From Kitasatospora sp. MMS16-BH015 (lineage in GTDB: Bacteria > Actinomycetota > Actinomycetes > Streptomycetales > Streptomycetaceae): a stretch of 64,000 bases of DNA. Positions 9,278 through 17,847 of the stretch are shown piece after piece; position 1 is the first letter of the stretch; the number at the start of each line of letters is the position of its first letter. The stretch spans positions 6,525,001 through 6,589,000 of the forward strand of contig NZ_CP025394.1 of NCBI RefSeq assembly GCF_002943525.1, written 5' to 3'. The notes under the pieces are model-generated. The model saw only the letters and a program-made list of their open reading frames with translations. It ran no database searches and had not been told where the DNA came from. Both the position numbers and the translations under genes were made by a program.

Positions 9278-10159
9278 TCAGCAGCCGCGCGACTCCGCGC
9301 GGCGTGCCCGCACGTCCCCGACCTTCTGCCCCACCTTGCGGCGGATCACCAGCAGCGGGGCCATCGCGGCCAGCGTGATCTGCGCGATCGCGCCGATGTG
9401 CATCAGCGTGTCGCCGCCCGGCAGGCCGGCGGCCCAGGCCGCCAGGCAGCCGATCGAGACCACGATCCAGCAGAGGGTGGCGGTGGCCAGCAGGCCCTGC
9501 GGCTTCGGGTACTCGATCCGCGAGACCATCAGGTACGCGACGCCGAAGATCATCGCCAGCCCGATCAGCATCGGCGGGTCGAGCAGCACGATCGCGATGA
9601 CCGTCATGGCCCCCATCGGGCAGGGCATGCCCTGGAAGACCCCCGGCCGCATCTTGACGGCCGAGAACCGGGCGAGCCGCAGGACGACCGCGAGCAGCAC
9701 CGTCAGCGCGATGAACGCCGAGAGCTGCTGGTTGCTGTCCGGGGAGACGATGCCCCAGACGGCCACGAAGTACGCCGGCGCGATCCCGAAGGAGATCAGG
9801 TCGGCCAGGTTGTCCAGCTCCGCGCCCAGGGCGGAGGAGCGGAGCTTGCGCGCCACCAGCCCGTCGAAGAGGTCACACATCGAGCCGATCAGCAGCAGCG
9901 TCACCGCGGTGGCGGCGCTGTTGCGGTTCGGCGAGGAGGTCTCCCCGGTGAGGTGCGGCATCAGGACCCCGGTGGTGATCGAGTAGATCGCCAGGAAGCC
10001 GCAGACGGCGTTGCCCAGGGTCAGGAAGTCGGCGGTGGACAGGTGCTGGGGCGAACGGGGAGCACGGAGCTCGCGGTCGCGCGCCCAGCGGCGGCGGCGC
10101 AGGTCCGTCTCCTCGTCCTCACCCAGGCCGACGAGGGTCTCAGGATCAGTCACGGTCAA
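9278..10159 (-). CDS. pssA: CDP-diacylglycerol-serine O-phosphatidyltransferase
   Basis: Makes phosphatidylserine from CDP-diacylglycerol and L-serine in the membrane. The CDP-alcohol phosphotransferase motif DGxxAR(x8)GxxxDxxxD is complete (DGLVARKLRSSALGAELDNL, then AD). About seven hydrophobic segments follow a charged N-terminal tail. The start used is TTG 10159, because GGGGTGA lies 6 nt upstream; GTG 10153 is a close alternative. The gene overlaps psd, so the two are co-transcribed and probably translationally coupled, giving the PS to PE pathway. Confidence 0.92.
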   Translation of the reverse strand: MTVTDPETLVGLGEDEETDLRRRRWARDRELRAPRSPQHLSTADFLTLGNAVCGFLAIYSITTGVLMPHLTGETSSPNRNSAATAVTLLLIGSMCDLFDGLVARKLRSSALGAELDNLADLISFGIAPAYFVAVWGIVSPDSNQQLSAFIALTVLLAVVLRLARFSAVKMRPGVFQGMPCPMGAMTVIAIVLLDPPMLIGLAMIFGVAYLMVSRIEYPKPQGLLATATLCWIVVSIGCLAAWAAGLPGGDTLMHIGAIAQITLAAMAPLLVIRRKVGQKVGDVRARRAESRGC

Positions 10160-10811
10160 GGCGCGTCACCCCGGCAGTGGTCTTCTGGCCCACCTCGACG
10201 CCGACCTCGACGCCGGGCGGGAGGTAGGTGTCGACGCGGGAGCCGAAGCGGATCAGGCCGACCCGCTCGCCCTGCTCGACCTTGGTCCCGGCGGCCATGT
10301 ACGGCACGATGCGGCGGGCCACGGCCCCCGCGATCTGCACCATCTCGATGTCGCCGAGCTCGGTGTCGAAGTGCCAGACGACCCGCTCGTTGCGGTCGCT
10401 GTCCTTGTTGAACGCCGGCACGAAGCCGCCGGCGATGTGCTCCACGGAGGTCACGGTGCCGGGCAGCGGCGCGCGGTTGACGTGCACGTTGAGCGGGCTC
10501 ATGAAGATCGCGACGCGGGTGCGGCCGTCCGGCCACGCGTCGATGCTCTGCACCACACCGTCGGCGGGGGAGATGACTCTCCCGGCGGTGATCTCACGCT
10601 CGGGGTCACGGAAGAACCACAGCATGCCCGCGCTCAGCGCACAGGCCGGAACGGCCGCGATGGCCCACTTGCCGCTGCGCCGGGTGAGGGCGGTGGTGAT
10701 CGCGGCGGTGGCCAGGGTCGGCACGAACCAAGGGGTGGCTCCGCGGGCGATCGTCACGCGAGGGCGCCGACCGGCCGGAACGGAGGTGTGAGGGGACGGG
10801 CTGATGGGCAT
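10146..10811 (-). CDS. psd: Phosphatidylserine decarboxylase proenzyme
   Basis: Converts phosphatidylserine to phosphatidylethanolamine. The 221-aa protein is of the short bacterial type. An N-terminal hydrophobic segment (WFVPTLATAAITTALTRR ... AIAAVPACALSAGMLWFF) is followed by RDPERE, ISPADGVV, FMSPLNVHVNR and near the C-terminus RFGSRVD, whose Gly-Ser is the known self-cleavage site producing the pyruvoyl group. It is upstream of and overlaps pssA. No clear RBS decides between nearby starts; ATG 10811 gives the normal length. Confidence 0.92.
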   Translation of the reverse strand: MPISPSPHTSVPAGRRPRVTIARGATPWFVPTLATAAITTALTRRSGKWAIAAVPACALSAGMLWFFRDPEREITAGRVISPADGVVQSIDAWPDGRTRVAIFMSPLNVHVNRAPLPGTVTSVEHIAGGFVPAFNKDSDRNERVVWHFDTELGDIEMVQIAGAVARRIVPYMAAGTKVEQGERVGLIRFGSRVDTYLPPGVEVGVEVGQKTTAGVTRLDRD

Positions 10812-11326
10812 CGAAGACCTTAGTCGCGGGGGATCATGGCCGCTGGACGGGGGCCACCGCGGGGATCGAGTGAAAAGGGGACGGCTGCTGTCCCGGTGGA
10901 TGCTATCGGGACCAGGCGGTAGGTGGGCAAGCCGCCTGCATGTTCAGGTGTCCTTAGCGGTGCCGATCTATACCTGCTATGTGTACGACCGTAGCTCGGG
11001 GGGTGGCGGTTCCCCAAGGGGTCGCACGTCCCGCGTGAGCCATGTCTCAATACGAACAGCACCCTTGGTCGGGCACCGTCGGTCGGTTACGGGAGCGCGG
11101 GGGCGGCCGTAGGGCGCGCACCGCGAGATGCGCGCCCTACGGCCCTTTCCCCGGGGCCGCCCGGCCGCTCCCCCCGACTGACCAGGTCGGGGATCGAGGC
11201 GGCCGGAGCGGCTGGCGGAGGCCGGGCCCGCACGCCCGGCACTCCTGGTTCGGTGGCCGGGGCGCAGCGGCCACCGGCGGATTCGAAATCCGGGCGGCCG
11301 GGCTGTTCTGCCCCGGAGCGGCCGTA
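10812..11326. other. 515-nt intergenic region with a strong hairpin
   Basis: No convincing protein gene is seen here. The psd promoter must lie in the first ~200 nt, where there is an AT-richer patch (CTATACCTGCTATGTG near 10969-10984). The most notable element is the perfect hairpin at 11105-11144. The last ~180 nt before the acyl-CoA dehydrogenase stop show no clear structure. Confidence 0.5.
11105..11144 (+). terminator. Perfect 16-bp hairpin terminator
   Basis: GGCCGTAGGGCGCGCA (11105-11120) and TGCGCGCCCTACGGCC (11129-11144) pair perfectly around an 8-nt loop and are followed by CTTTCC on the plus strand. No plus-strand protein gene lies upstream, so it may end a small RNA. It could instead serve as a minus-strand terminator for the mcd gene 180 nt away. 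Confidence 0.75.
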
Positions 11327-12529
11327 CTACTCGGCGATGCGGTACTCCTCGAGCAGGCGGCGGCCGACGATCATCTTCTGAATCTCCGCAGTTCCTTCAC
11401 CGATCAGCAGCATCGGGGCCTCGCGGTAGAGCCGCTCGATCTCGTACTCCTTGGAGAAGCCGTAGCCGCCGTGGATGCGGAAGGCGTCCTCCACGACCTC
11501 CTTGCAGTACTCGGAGGCCAGGTACTTGGCCATGCCCGCCTCGAGGTCGTTGCGCTCGCCGCTGTCCTTCTTGCGGGCGGCCATCACCATCATCTGGTGC
11601 GCGGCCTCGACCTTGGTGGCCATCTCGGCCAGCTTGAACTGGATGGCCTGGTGCTCGGCGATCTTCTTGCCGAAGGTGGAGCGCTGCTGGGCGTAGGAGA
11701 TGCCCAGCTCGAAGGCGCGGCGGGCCACTCCGCAGCCGCGGGCGGCCACGTTGACCCGGCCGACCTCGACGCCGTCCATCATCTGGTAGAAGCCCTTGCC
11801 GGGCTCCCCGCCGAGGACGCGGTTCGCCGGGATCCGGACGTCCTGGAGCACCAGCTCGGTGGTGTCGACGCCCTTGTAGCCCATCTTCTCGATCTTGCCG
11901 GGCACGGTGAGGCCGGGCACCGACTCGTTCGGGCCGAAGCCCGGGGTCTTCTCGATCAGGAAGGTGGTCATGTTCTTGTACGGGCTGGAGCCGCCCTCGT
12001 CGGTCTTGCAGAGCACCGCCACGACGCTGGAGGTGCCGCCGTTGGTCAGCCACATCTTCTGGCCGTTGATGACGTAGTGGTCGCCGTCCTTGACGCCCTT
12101 GGTGGAGATCGCCGACACGTCGGAGCCGAGGGCCGGCTCGGACATCGAGAAGGCCCCGCGCAGCTCTCCGGCGGCCATCTTGGGCAGGAAGTACTCCTTC
12201 TGCTCCTGGGTGCCGTGCGCGTTGATCATGTGGGCCACGATGAAGTGGGTGTTCACGATGCCGGAGACGGACATCCAGCCGCGGGCGATCTCCTCCACCA
12301 CCAGGGCGTAGGTGAGCAGCGACTCGCCGAGCCCGCCGAACTCCTCGGGGATGGTCAGGCCGAACAGGCCGAGCTGCTTCATCCCCTCGACGATCGCGGT
12401 CGGGTACTCGTCCTTGTGCTCCAGCTCGGTGGCGACCGGGATGATCTCCTTCTCGACGAAGTCCCGCACGGTGGCGAGGATGTCCCGCTGGATCTCGGTG
12501 AGGCCGTCGGTCTGTGCGAGGCGTGCCAT
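11327..12529 (-). CDS. mcd: Acyl-CoA dehydrogenase, probable methylsuccinyl-CoA dehydrogenase
   Basis: A 400-aa FAD acyl-CoA dehydrogenase. Visible features are SMSEPALGSDV and WLTNGG (FAD/substrate site), QRSTFGKKIAEHQAIQFKLA and the catalytic-base region IGEGTAEIQ near the C-terminus with its Glu. Because it follows ccr-ecm-mcl-mch, the likely reaction is (2S)-methylsuccinyl-CoA to mesaconyl-CoA in the ethylmalonyl-CoA pathway. The proteobacterial Mcd is known to be longer, with an N-terminal extension; this one has ordinary acyl-CoA dehydrogenase length. A hairpin (12571-12606) separates it from mch, so it may be expressed at a different level from the others. Confidence 0.88.
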   Translation of the reverse strand: MARLAQTDGLTEIQRDILATVRDFVEKEIIPVATELEHKDEYPTAIVEGMKQLGLFGLTIPEEFGGLGESLLTYALVVEEIARGWMSVSGIVNTHFIVAHMINAHGTQEQKEYFLPKMAAGELRGAFSMSEPALGSDVSAISTKGVKDGDHYVINGQKMWLTNGGTSSVVAVLCKTDEGGSSPYKNMTTFLIEKTPGFGPNESVPGLTVPGKIEKMGYKGVDTTELVLQDVRIPANRVLGGEPGKGFYQMMDGVEVGRVNVAARGCGVARRAFELGISYAQQRSTFGKKIAEHQAIQFKLAEMATKVEAAHQMMVMAARKKDSGERNDLEAGMAKYLASEYCKEVVEDAFRIHGGYGFSKEYEIERLYREAPMLLIGEGTAEIQKMIVGRRLLEEYRIAE

Positions 12530-12570
12530 CGTGGGGCTCCTGGTCAGGAAGTTAAGAGAGGGTGAGTTGC

Positions 12571-12606
12571 GGGGGCTCCGCGAAGCGTGACTTCCGCGGA
12601 GCCCCC
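12571..12606 (-). terminator. Hairpin between mch and mcd
   Basis: GGGGGCTCCGCGAAG (12571-12585) pairs with CTTCCGCGGAGCCCCC (12591-12606), a 15-bp stem with one bulged base and a 5-nt loop. It lies in the 124-nt gap and may attenuate transcription into mcd. Confidence 0.7.
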
Positions 12607-12653
12607 TGGCCGGTGGAGCGAGCGATGACGGCGCGCGCCCCGGACCGGGGTCC

Positions 12654-13151
12654 TTAGGAGAGGGGAGTCGGGCGGCCCGGCTGGTCGCCGCCGCGCTCCT
12701 CCAGGTACTTCTCGGTCGGCACCATCACCTTGCGGCGGAAGATGCAGACGACCGTGCCGTCCTGCTTGTAGCCCTTGGTCTCGACGTGGACGATGCCGCG
12801 GTCCGGCTTCGAGGTCATGTTCTTGTCGAGGACCGTGGTCTCGCCGTAGATGGTGTCGCCGTGGAAGGTCGGCGCGATGTGGCGCAGCGACTCGATCTCC
12901 AGGTTGGCGAGCGCCTTGCCGGAGACGTCCTCGACGCTCATGCCGAGCAGGATCGAGTAGATGTAGTTGCCGACCACGACGTTCTGGCCCTGCACGGTGG
13001 TGGTCGCGTAGTTGGCGTCCAGGTGCAGCGGGTGGTGGTTCATGGTGAGCAGGCAGAAGAGGTGGTCGTCGTACTCGGTGACCGTCTTCCCGGGCCAGTG
13101 CTTGTAGACCGCCCCGACCTCGAACTCCTCGTAGGTGCGTCCGAACTGCAT
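12654..13151 (-). CDS. mch: MaoC-family hydratase, probable mesaconyl-CoA hydratase
   Basis: A 165-aa single hot-dog-fold MaoC-like protein. The hydratase motif region is visible (TVTEYDDHLFCLLTMNHHPLH around residues 23-43) and HIAPTFHGDTIYGET follows. In the ethylmalonyl-CoA pathway it would hydrate mesaconyl-C1-CoA to beta-methylmalyl-CoA, which is the product partner of the adjacent lyase. Known Mch enzymes of proteobacteria are double-domain proteins of about 340 aa; this one is a single domain. It starts 3 nt after the mcl stop. The reaction is inferred from context. Confidence 0.82.
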   Translation of the reverse strand: MQFGRTYEEFEVGAVYKHWPGKTVTEYDDHLFCLLTMNHHPLHLDANYATTTVQGQNVVVGNYIYSILLGMSVEDVSGKALANLEIESLRHIAPTFHGDTIYGETTVLDKNMTSKPDRGIVHVETKGYKQDGTVVCIFRRKVMVPTEKYLEERGGDQPGRPTPLS

Positions 13152-13154
13152 GGC

Positions 13155-14117
13155 TCAGGCCTCCGGGGCTTCGAACTTGGACGTGCGCTGCATGCCGGCG
13201 GCCCGGCCCTTGCCGGAGACGACCAGGGCCATCTTGCGGCTGGCCTCGTCGATCATCTCGTCGCCGAGCATCGCGGAGCCCTTGAAGCCGCCGGCCTCGG
13301 AGGTGCACCAGTCGTAGGCGTCGAGGATCAGCTCGGCGTGGTCGTAGTCCTCCTGCGAGGGCGAGTAGATCTCGTTCGCGGCGGCGACCTGGTCCGGGTG
13401 GAGCACCCACTTGCCGTCGAAGCCCAGGGCGGCGGAGCGGCCGGCCACCGCGCGGTAGCCCTCCGCGTTGCGGATCTGCAGGTAGGGGCCGTCGATGGCC
13501 TGCAGGTCGTTGGCGCGGGCGGCCATCAGGATGCGCATCAGGATGTAGTGGTAGGCGTCGGCGTCGTAGCCGGGGGGCTGCTCGCCGACCACCAGGGACT
13601 TCATGTTGATCGAGGCCATGAAGTCGGCCGGGCCGAAGATGATGGTCTCCACGCGGGGGGAGGCCTCGGCGATCGCGTCGACGTTGATCAGGCCCTTGGC
13701 GTTCTCGATCTGCGCCTCGATGCCGATCTTGCCGACCTCGAAGCCCATGGTCTTCTCGATCTGGGTGAGCAGCAGGTCGAGCGCCTTGACCTGCTCGGCC
13801 GTCTGCACCTTGGGCAGCATGATGCAGTCCAGGTTCTGGCCCGCGCCCTCGACGACGGTGATGACGTCCCGATAGGTCCAGTGGGTGGTCCAGTCGTTGA
13901 CCCGGACGACCTTGGTCTTCTTGCCCCAGTCGCCATTGTTGAGCGCGTCCACGATGTTGTGGCGGGCGCTCTCCTTGACCAGGGGGGCGCAGGCGTCCTC
14001 CAGGTCGAGGAAGACCTGGTCGGCCGGAAGGCCCTGGGCCTTCTCCAGGAAGCGCGGGTTGCTGCCGGGCACGGCCAGGCAGGAGCGGCGCGGCCGGAGG
14101 CGGTTCACGTTGGTCAT
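13155..14117 (-). CDS. mcl: HpcH/HpaI-type lyase, probable beta-methylmalyl-CoA lyase
   Basis: A 320-aa citrate-lyase-beta-like TIM-barrel enzyme. RRSCLAVPGSNPRFLEKAQ at the start, FLDLEDAC (metal/substrate acidic residues), GIEAQIENAKG and IIFGPADFMASI are the family's conserved blocks. In the ethylmalonyl-CoA pathway it cleaves beta-methylmalyl-CoA into glyoxylate and propionyl-CoA. It sits 24 nt after ecm, within one minus-strand operon. ATG 14117 gives the expected length. Confidence 0.88.
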   Translation of the reverse strand: MTNVNRLRPRRSCLAVPGSNPRFLEKAQGLPADQVFLDLEDACAPLVKESARHNIVDALNNGDWGKKTKVVRVNDWTTHWTYRDVITVVEGAGQNLDCIMLPKVQTAEQVKALDLLLTQIEKTMGFEVGKIGIEAQIENAKGLINVDAIAEASPRVETIIFGPADFMASINMKSLVVGEQPPGYDADAYHYILMRILMAARANDLQAIDGPYLQIRNAEGYRAVAGRSAALGFDGKWVLHPDQVAAANEIYSPSQEDYDHAELILDAYDWCTSEAGGFKGSAMLGDEMIDEASRKMALVVSGKGRAAGMQRTSKFEAPEA

Positions 14118-14141
14118 GAGGGTGGTCGGTCCTTCCGGGGG

Positions 14142-16169
14142 TCAGGCAGTCGGGGCCGTGGTCGCGGCCCAGGGCTGAAGCCTGTTGGCCAGCCGGATCT
14201 CGTCGACGATCCGGCCGATGATGGTGGTGATGCCGAAGTCCTTCGGGGTGAAGACCGCGGCGACGCCGGCGGCCTTGAGGGCCTCGCCGTCCGCTGCGGG
14301 GATGATGCCACCGACGATCACCGGCACATCCTCCACCCCCGCGCGCCGCAGCCGGTAGAGCACGTCCGGCACCAGCTCCGGGTGGGCACCCGACAGGATG
14401 GACAGGCCCACGCAGTGCACGTCCTCCGCCACGGCGGCGGCGACGATCTGCTCGGGGGTCAGCCGGATGCCCTGGTAGACCACCTCGAAGCCGGCGTCGC
14501 GGGCCCGGACGGCGATCTGCTCGGCGCCGTTGGAGTGGCCGTCCAGGCCCGGCTTGCCGACCAGCAGGCGCAGCTTGCCCGCGCCCAGCTCGGCGGCGGT
14601 CGCGGCCACCGCCTCGCGGACGGCGGCCAGCTCGCCGCCGGGCTCGGCCGCCACGGCGACGGGGGCGCCGCCCACGCCGGTGGGGGCCCGGTACTCGCCG
14701 AAGACCTCGCGCAGCGCGAAGGACCACTCGCCGGTGGTGACCCCGGCCCGGGCACAGGCCAGGGTGGCGGCCATCAGGTTGGCCTCGGTCGCGGCCACGG
14801 CCTTGAGCTCGGCCAGTGCGGCCTGGGCCGCGGCCTCGTCGCGCTGCCCGCGCCAGGTCTCCAGCTGGGCCAGCACGGACTGCTCGGAGGCCGGGTCGAC
14901 CACCATGATCGCGGTGTCCAGGTCGGCCGTCAGCGGGCTCTCCTCGGTGGTGTCGAAGCAGTTCACCCCGACGATCTTGTCCTCCCCGGCCTCGATCCGG
15001 GCCCGGCGCGCCGCGTGCGCGGCCACCAGGTTGGACTTCAGGTAGCCGGACTCGACGGCCGGGATCACCCCGCCCATCTCCAGCACCTTGGCGATCTCCG
15101 CCTCGGCCCCGGCGAGCAGCTCGGCCGTCTTGGCCTCGATGACCGCCGAGCCGTTGAAGATGTCGCCGTACTCGAGCAGGTCGGACTCGTAGGCCAGCAC
15201 CTGCTGGATCCGCAGCGACCACTGCTGGTCCCAGGGCCGGGGCAGGCCCAGCGCCTCGTTCCAGGCCGGCAGCTGGACGGCCCGCGCACGGGCGTCCTTG
15301 GAGAGGGTGACGGCCAGCATCTCCAGCACGATCCGCTGGACGTTGTTCTCCGGCTGCGCCTCGGTCAGGCCGAGCGAGTTGACCTGCACGCCGTAGCGGA
15401 ACCGGCGCTGCTTGGGGTCGGTGATCCCGTAGCGCTCGCTGGTGACCTTCTCCCAGAGCTGGGTGAAGGCCCGCATCTTGCACATCTCCTCGACGAAGCG
15501 GACGCCCGCGTTCACGAAGAAGCTGATCCGCGAGACCACCTCGCCCATCCGCTCCGGGGCGACCTGCCCCGAGTCGCGGACGGCGTCCAGCACGCTGATC
15601 GCGGTGCACATCGCGTACGCGATCTCCTGGACGGGGGTCGCCCCGGCCTCCTGCAGGTGGTAGCTGCAGATGTTGATCGGGTTCCACTTGGGGATGTTCG
15701 CGACGGTGTACGCGATCATGTCGGTGATCAGGCGCACCGAGGGGCCGGGCGGGAAGACGTGCGTCCCGCGCGACAGGTACTCCTTGACGATGTCGTTCTG
15801 GGTGGTGCCGGTGAGCTTGGCGATGTCCGCGCCCTGCTCCTCGGCGACCACCTGGTACATGGCGAGCAGCCACATGGCCGTCGCGTTGATCGTCATGGAG
15901 GTGTTGGTCTGCTCCAGCGGGATGCCCTCGAAGAGCGTCCGCATGTCGCCGACGTGGCCCACCGGCACCCCGACCCGGCCGACCTCGCCGCGGGCCAGGA
16001 TGTGGTCCGAGTCGTAGCCGGTCTGGGTGGGCAGGTCGAAGGCGACCGAGAGACCGGTCTGGCCCTTCGCCAGGTTGCGCCGGTAGAGCGCGTTGGAGTC
16101 CTTCGCCGTGGAGTGACCGGCGTAGGTACGCATCAGCCACGGGCGGTCGCGCTTCAAGGGCTCGCTCAT
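14142..16169 (-). CDS. ecm: Ethylmalonyl-CoA mutase (B12-dependent, MeaA-type)
   Basis: Interconverts (2R)-ethylmalonyl-CoA and methylsuccinyl-CoA with adenosylcobalamin. The 675-aa protein has the N-terminal mutase barrel (GLSVAFDLPTQTGYDSDH, GVPVGHVGDMRTLFEGIPL, TMTINATAMWLLA) and a C-terminal B12-binding domain with the base-off motif DGHSNG (DxHxxG). MeaA-like length and position next to ccr distinguish it from ordinary methylmalonyl-CoA mutase. ATG 16169 begins 1 nt after the ccr stop. Its cofactor is the product of the operon at 1-5235. Confidence 0.93.
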   Translation of the reverse strand: MSEPLKRDRPWLMRTYAGHSTAKDSNALYRRNLAKGQTGLSVAFDLPTQTGYDSDHILARGEVGRVGVPVGHVGDMRTLFEGIPLEQTNTSMTINATAMWLLAMYQVVAEEQGADIAKLTGTTQNDIVKEYLSRGTHVFPPGPSVRLITDMIAYTVANIPKWNPINICSYHLQEAGATPVQEIAYAMCTAISVLDAVRDSGQVAPERMGEVVSRISFFVNAGVRFVEEMCKMRAFTQLWEKVTSERYGITDPKQRRFRYGVQVNSLGLTEAQPENNVQRIVLEMLAVTLSKDARARAVQLPAWNEALGLPRPWDQQWSLRIQQVLAYESDLLEYGDIFNGSAVIEAKTAELLAGAEAEIAKVLEMGGVIPAVESGYLKSNLVAAHAARRARIEAGEDKIVGVNCFDTTEESPLTADLDTAIMVVDPASEQSVLAQLETWRGQRDEAAAQAALAELKAVAATEANLMAATLACARAGVTTGEWSFALREVFGEYRAPTGVGGAPVAVAAEPGGELAAVREAVAATAAELGAGKLRLLVGKPGLDGHSNGAEQIAVRARDAGFEVVYQGIRLTPEQIVAAAVAEDVHCVGLSILSGAHPELVPDVLYRLRRAGVEDVPVIVGGIIPAADGEALKAAGVAAVFTPKDFGITTIIGRIVDEIRLANRLQPWAATTAPTA

Positions 16170-16170
16170 G

Positions 16171-17508
16171 TCAGATGTTCCGGAAGCGGTTGATGGCCGG
16201 CAGGTGCTTCTCACGCAGCTCGTGGTCGCGCACGCCCAGGCCCTCCTCGGGGGCGAGGCAGAGCACGCCGACCTTGCCCTGGTGCTTGTTCTGGTGCACG
16301 TCCAGGGCGGCCTGGCCGGTCTCCTCCAGGGAGTAGACCTTGGACACGGTCGGGTGGATCTTGCCCTTGGCGACCAGGCGGTTGGCCTCGAAGGCCTCGC
16401 GGTAGTTGGCGAAGTGCGAGCCGACGATCCGCTTGAGCGACATCCACAGGTAGCGGTTGTCGTACTGGTGCATGAAGCCGGAGGTGGAGGCGCAGGTGAC
16501 GATGGTGCCGCCCTTGCGGGTGACGTAGACCGAGGCGCCGAAGGTCTCGCGGCCCGGGTGCTCGAAGACGATGTCCACGTCCTCGCCGCCGGTGAACTCG
16601 CGGATCTTGCCGCCCAGGCGCTTCCACTCGCGCGGGTCCTGGTTCTGCTCGTCCTTCCAGAACTTGTAGCCCTCGGCGGAGCGGTCGATGATCGCCTCGG
16701 CGCCCATGGCGCGGCAGATCTCGGCCTTCTGCGGCGAGGAGACCACGCAGATCGGGGTGGCGCCGCCGGCCAGCGCGTACTGGGTGGCGTACGAGCCGAG
16801 GCCGCCGCTGGCGCCCCAGATCAGCACGTTGTCGCCCTGCTTCATGCCGGCGCCGTTGCGCGAGACCAGCTGGCGGTAGGCGGTGGAGTTGACCAGGCCG
16901 GGGGAGGCGGCCTCCTCCCAGCTGAGGTGCTTGGGCTTGGGCAGCAGCTGGTTGGTCTTGACCAGGGCGATCTGGGCCAGGCCGCCGAAGTTGGTCTCGA
17001 AGCCCCAGATGCGCTGCTCCGGGTCCATCATCGTGTCGTTGTGGCCGTCCGGGCTCTCCAGCTCGACGGAGAGGCAGTGCGCGACGACCTCGTCGCCCGG
17101 CTTCCAGGCGTTGACGCCCGCGCCGGTGCGCAGCACCACGCCCGCGAGGTCGGAACCGAGCACGTGGTACGGCAGGTCGTGGCGCTTGGTCAGCGGGGAG
17201 AGGCGGCCGTAGCGCTCCAGGAAGCCGAAGGTGGAGACCGGCTCGAAGATCGAGGACCAGACGGTGTTGTAGTTCACCGAGCTGGCCATCACGGCGACCA
17301 GGGCCTCGCCCGGGCCGAGCTCCGGGAGGGCGACCTCGTCGAGGTGGAGGGACTTACGGGGGTCCTTGTCGCGGCTGTCGAGGCCCGCGAACATCTGCTC
17401 CTCGTCCTTGTGGAGCGTCACGGCGCGGTAGTGCTCCGGAAGCGCCAGGTTGGCGAAGTCCGCCGAGGTGCTGTCGGTGGAGAGGATTGCGTCGAGGATT
17501 TCCTGCAT
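16171..17508 (-). CDS. ccr: Crotonyl-CoA carboxylase/reductase
   Basis: NADPH-dependent reductive carboxylation of crotonyl-CoA to (2S)-ethylmalonyl-CoA, the entry step of the ethylmalonyl-CoA pathway and also a source of extender units for polyketides. The 445-aa MDR-family enzyme has the NADPH-binding LIWGASGGLGSYA around 229-241. The four residues reported to bind CO2 in the K. setae enzyme fall at exactly the same numbers here: N81, F170, E171 and H365. A strong RBS (GGAGG, 5 nt spacer) precedes ATG 17508. It is the first gene of its operon, with a TetR gene and a palindromic site upstream. Confidence 0.96.
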   Translation of the reverse strand: MQEILDAILSTDSTSADFANLALPEHYRAVTLHKDEEQMFAGLDSRDKDPRKSLHLDEVALPELGPGEALVAVMASSVNYNTVWSSIFEPVSTFGFLERYGRLSPLTKRHDLPYHVLGSDLAGVVLRTGAGVNAWKPGDEVVAHCLSVELESPDGHNDTMMDPEQRIWGFETNFGGLAQIALVKTNQLLPKPKHLSWEEAASPGLVNSTAYRQLVSRNGAGMKQGDNVLIWGASGGLGSYATQYALAGGATPICVVSSPQKAEICRAMGAEAIIDRSAEGYKFWKDEQNQDPREWKRLGGKIREFTGGEDVDIVFEHPGRETFGASVYVTRKGGTIVTCASTSGFMHQYDNRYLWMSLKRIVGSHFANYREAFEANRLVAKGKIHPTVSKVYSLEETGQAALDVHQNKHQGKVGVLCLAPEEGLGVRDHELREKHLPAINRFRNI

Positions 17509-17692
17509 GGCTGCCTCCGAAGGCGTACCTGTGTTGAGGGCGCACAGGGCGTCTGGGGGAGCCGGGAGCGGACACCGGCTTCGCTGTCGGTCTGGGGTGG
17601 GTTGGGGTGCTGCGGCGACGACTGGTGGAGTCGCACAGACCCGGCGCGCCAAGGTGGGGAGCCGCGGCGCCGCGACTGATGGGTAACAAGCT

Positions 17693-17711
17693 AGTGGCAC
17701 CCTGTGCCACT
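17693..17711. promoter_or_regulatory. Palindromic operator candidate upstream of ccr
   Basis: AGTGGCACCCTGTGCCACT is a perfect 8+3+8 palindrome about 185 nt upstream of ccr. A further half-site (GGTGCCACT) occurs at 17725-17733, giving two AGTGGCAC elements in direct order on the minus strand. The adjacent TetR gene makes it a natural operator candidate. The rest of 17509-17847 holds the ccr leader, with no gene seen. Confidence 0.6.
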
Positions 17712-17781
17712 CGTAAAGACACGGGGTGCCACTATTTCCCAGTGTCACCGAACGGTGATCAGGGGCTGGTCGGGGGTAGCC

Positions 17782-17817
17782 GAAAGGCCCGCCCCACGGC
17801 ACTGGGACGGGCCTTTC
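17782..17817 (-). terminator. Terminator of the TetR gene
   Basis: GAAAGGCCCGCCCCA (17782-17796) pairs with TGGGACGGGCCTTTC (17803-17817): 14 of 15 bp with a 6-nt loop, 30 nt after the TetR stop. It insulates the TetR gene from the ccr operon. Confidence 0.85.
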
Positions 17818-17847
17818 CTGCCTTGCTGACCTGCGCAAACGCATCGA

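Noticed and set aside
12786-16193. 1135-codon plus-strand open frame opposite mch, mcl and ecm
   Set aside because: It is a GC-skew shadow: composition is Gly/Leu/His/Val-biased, no domain is seen, and all three opposite genes are unmistakable.
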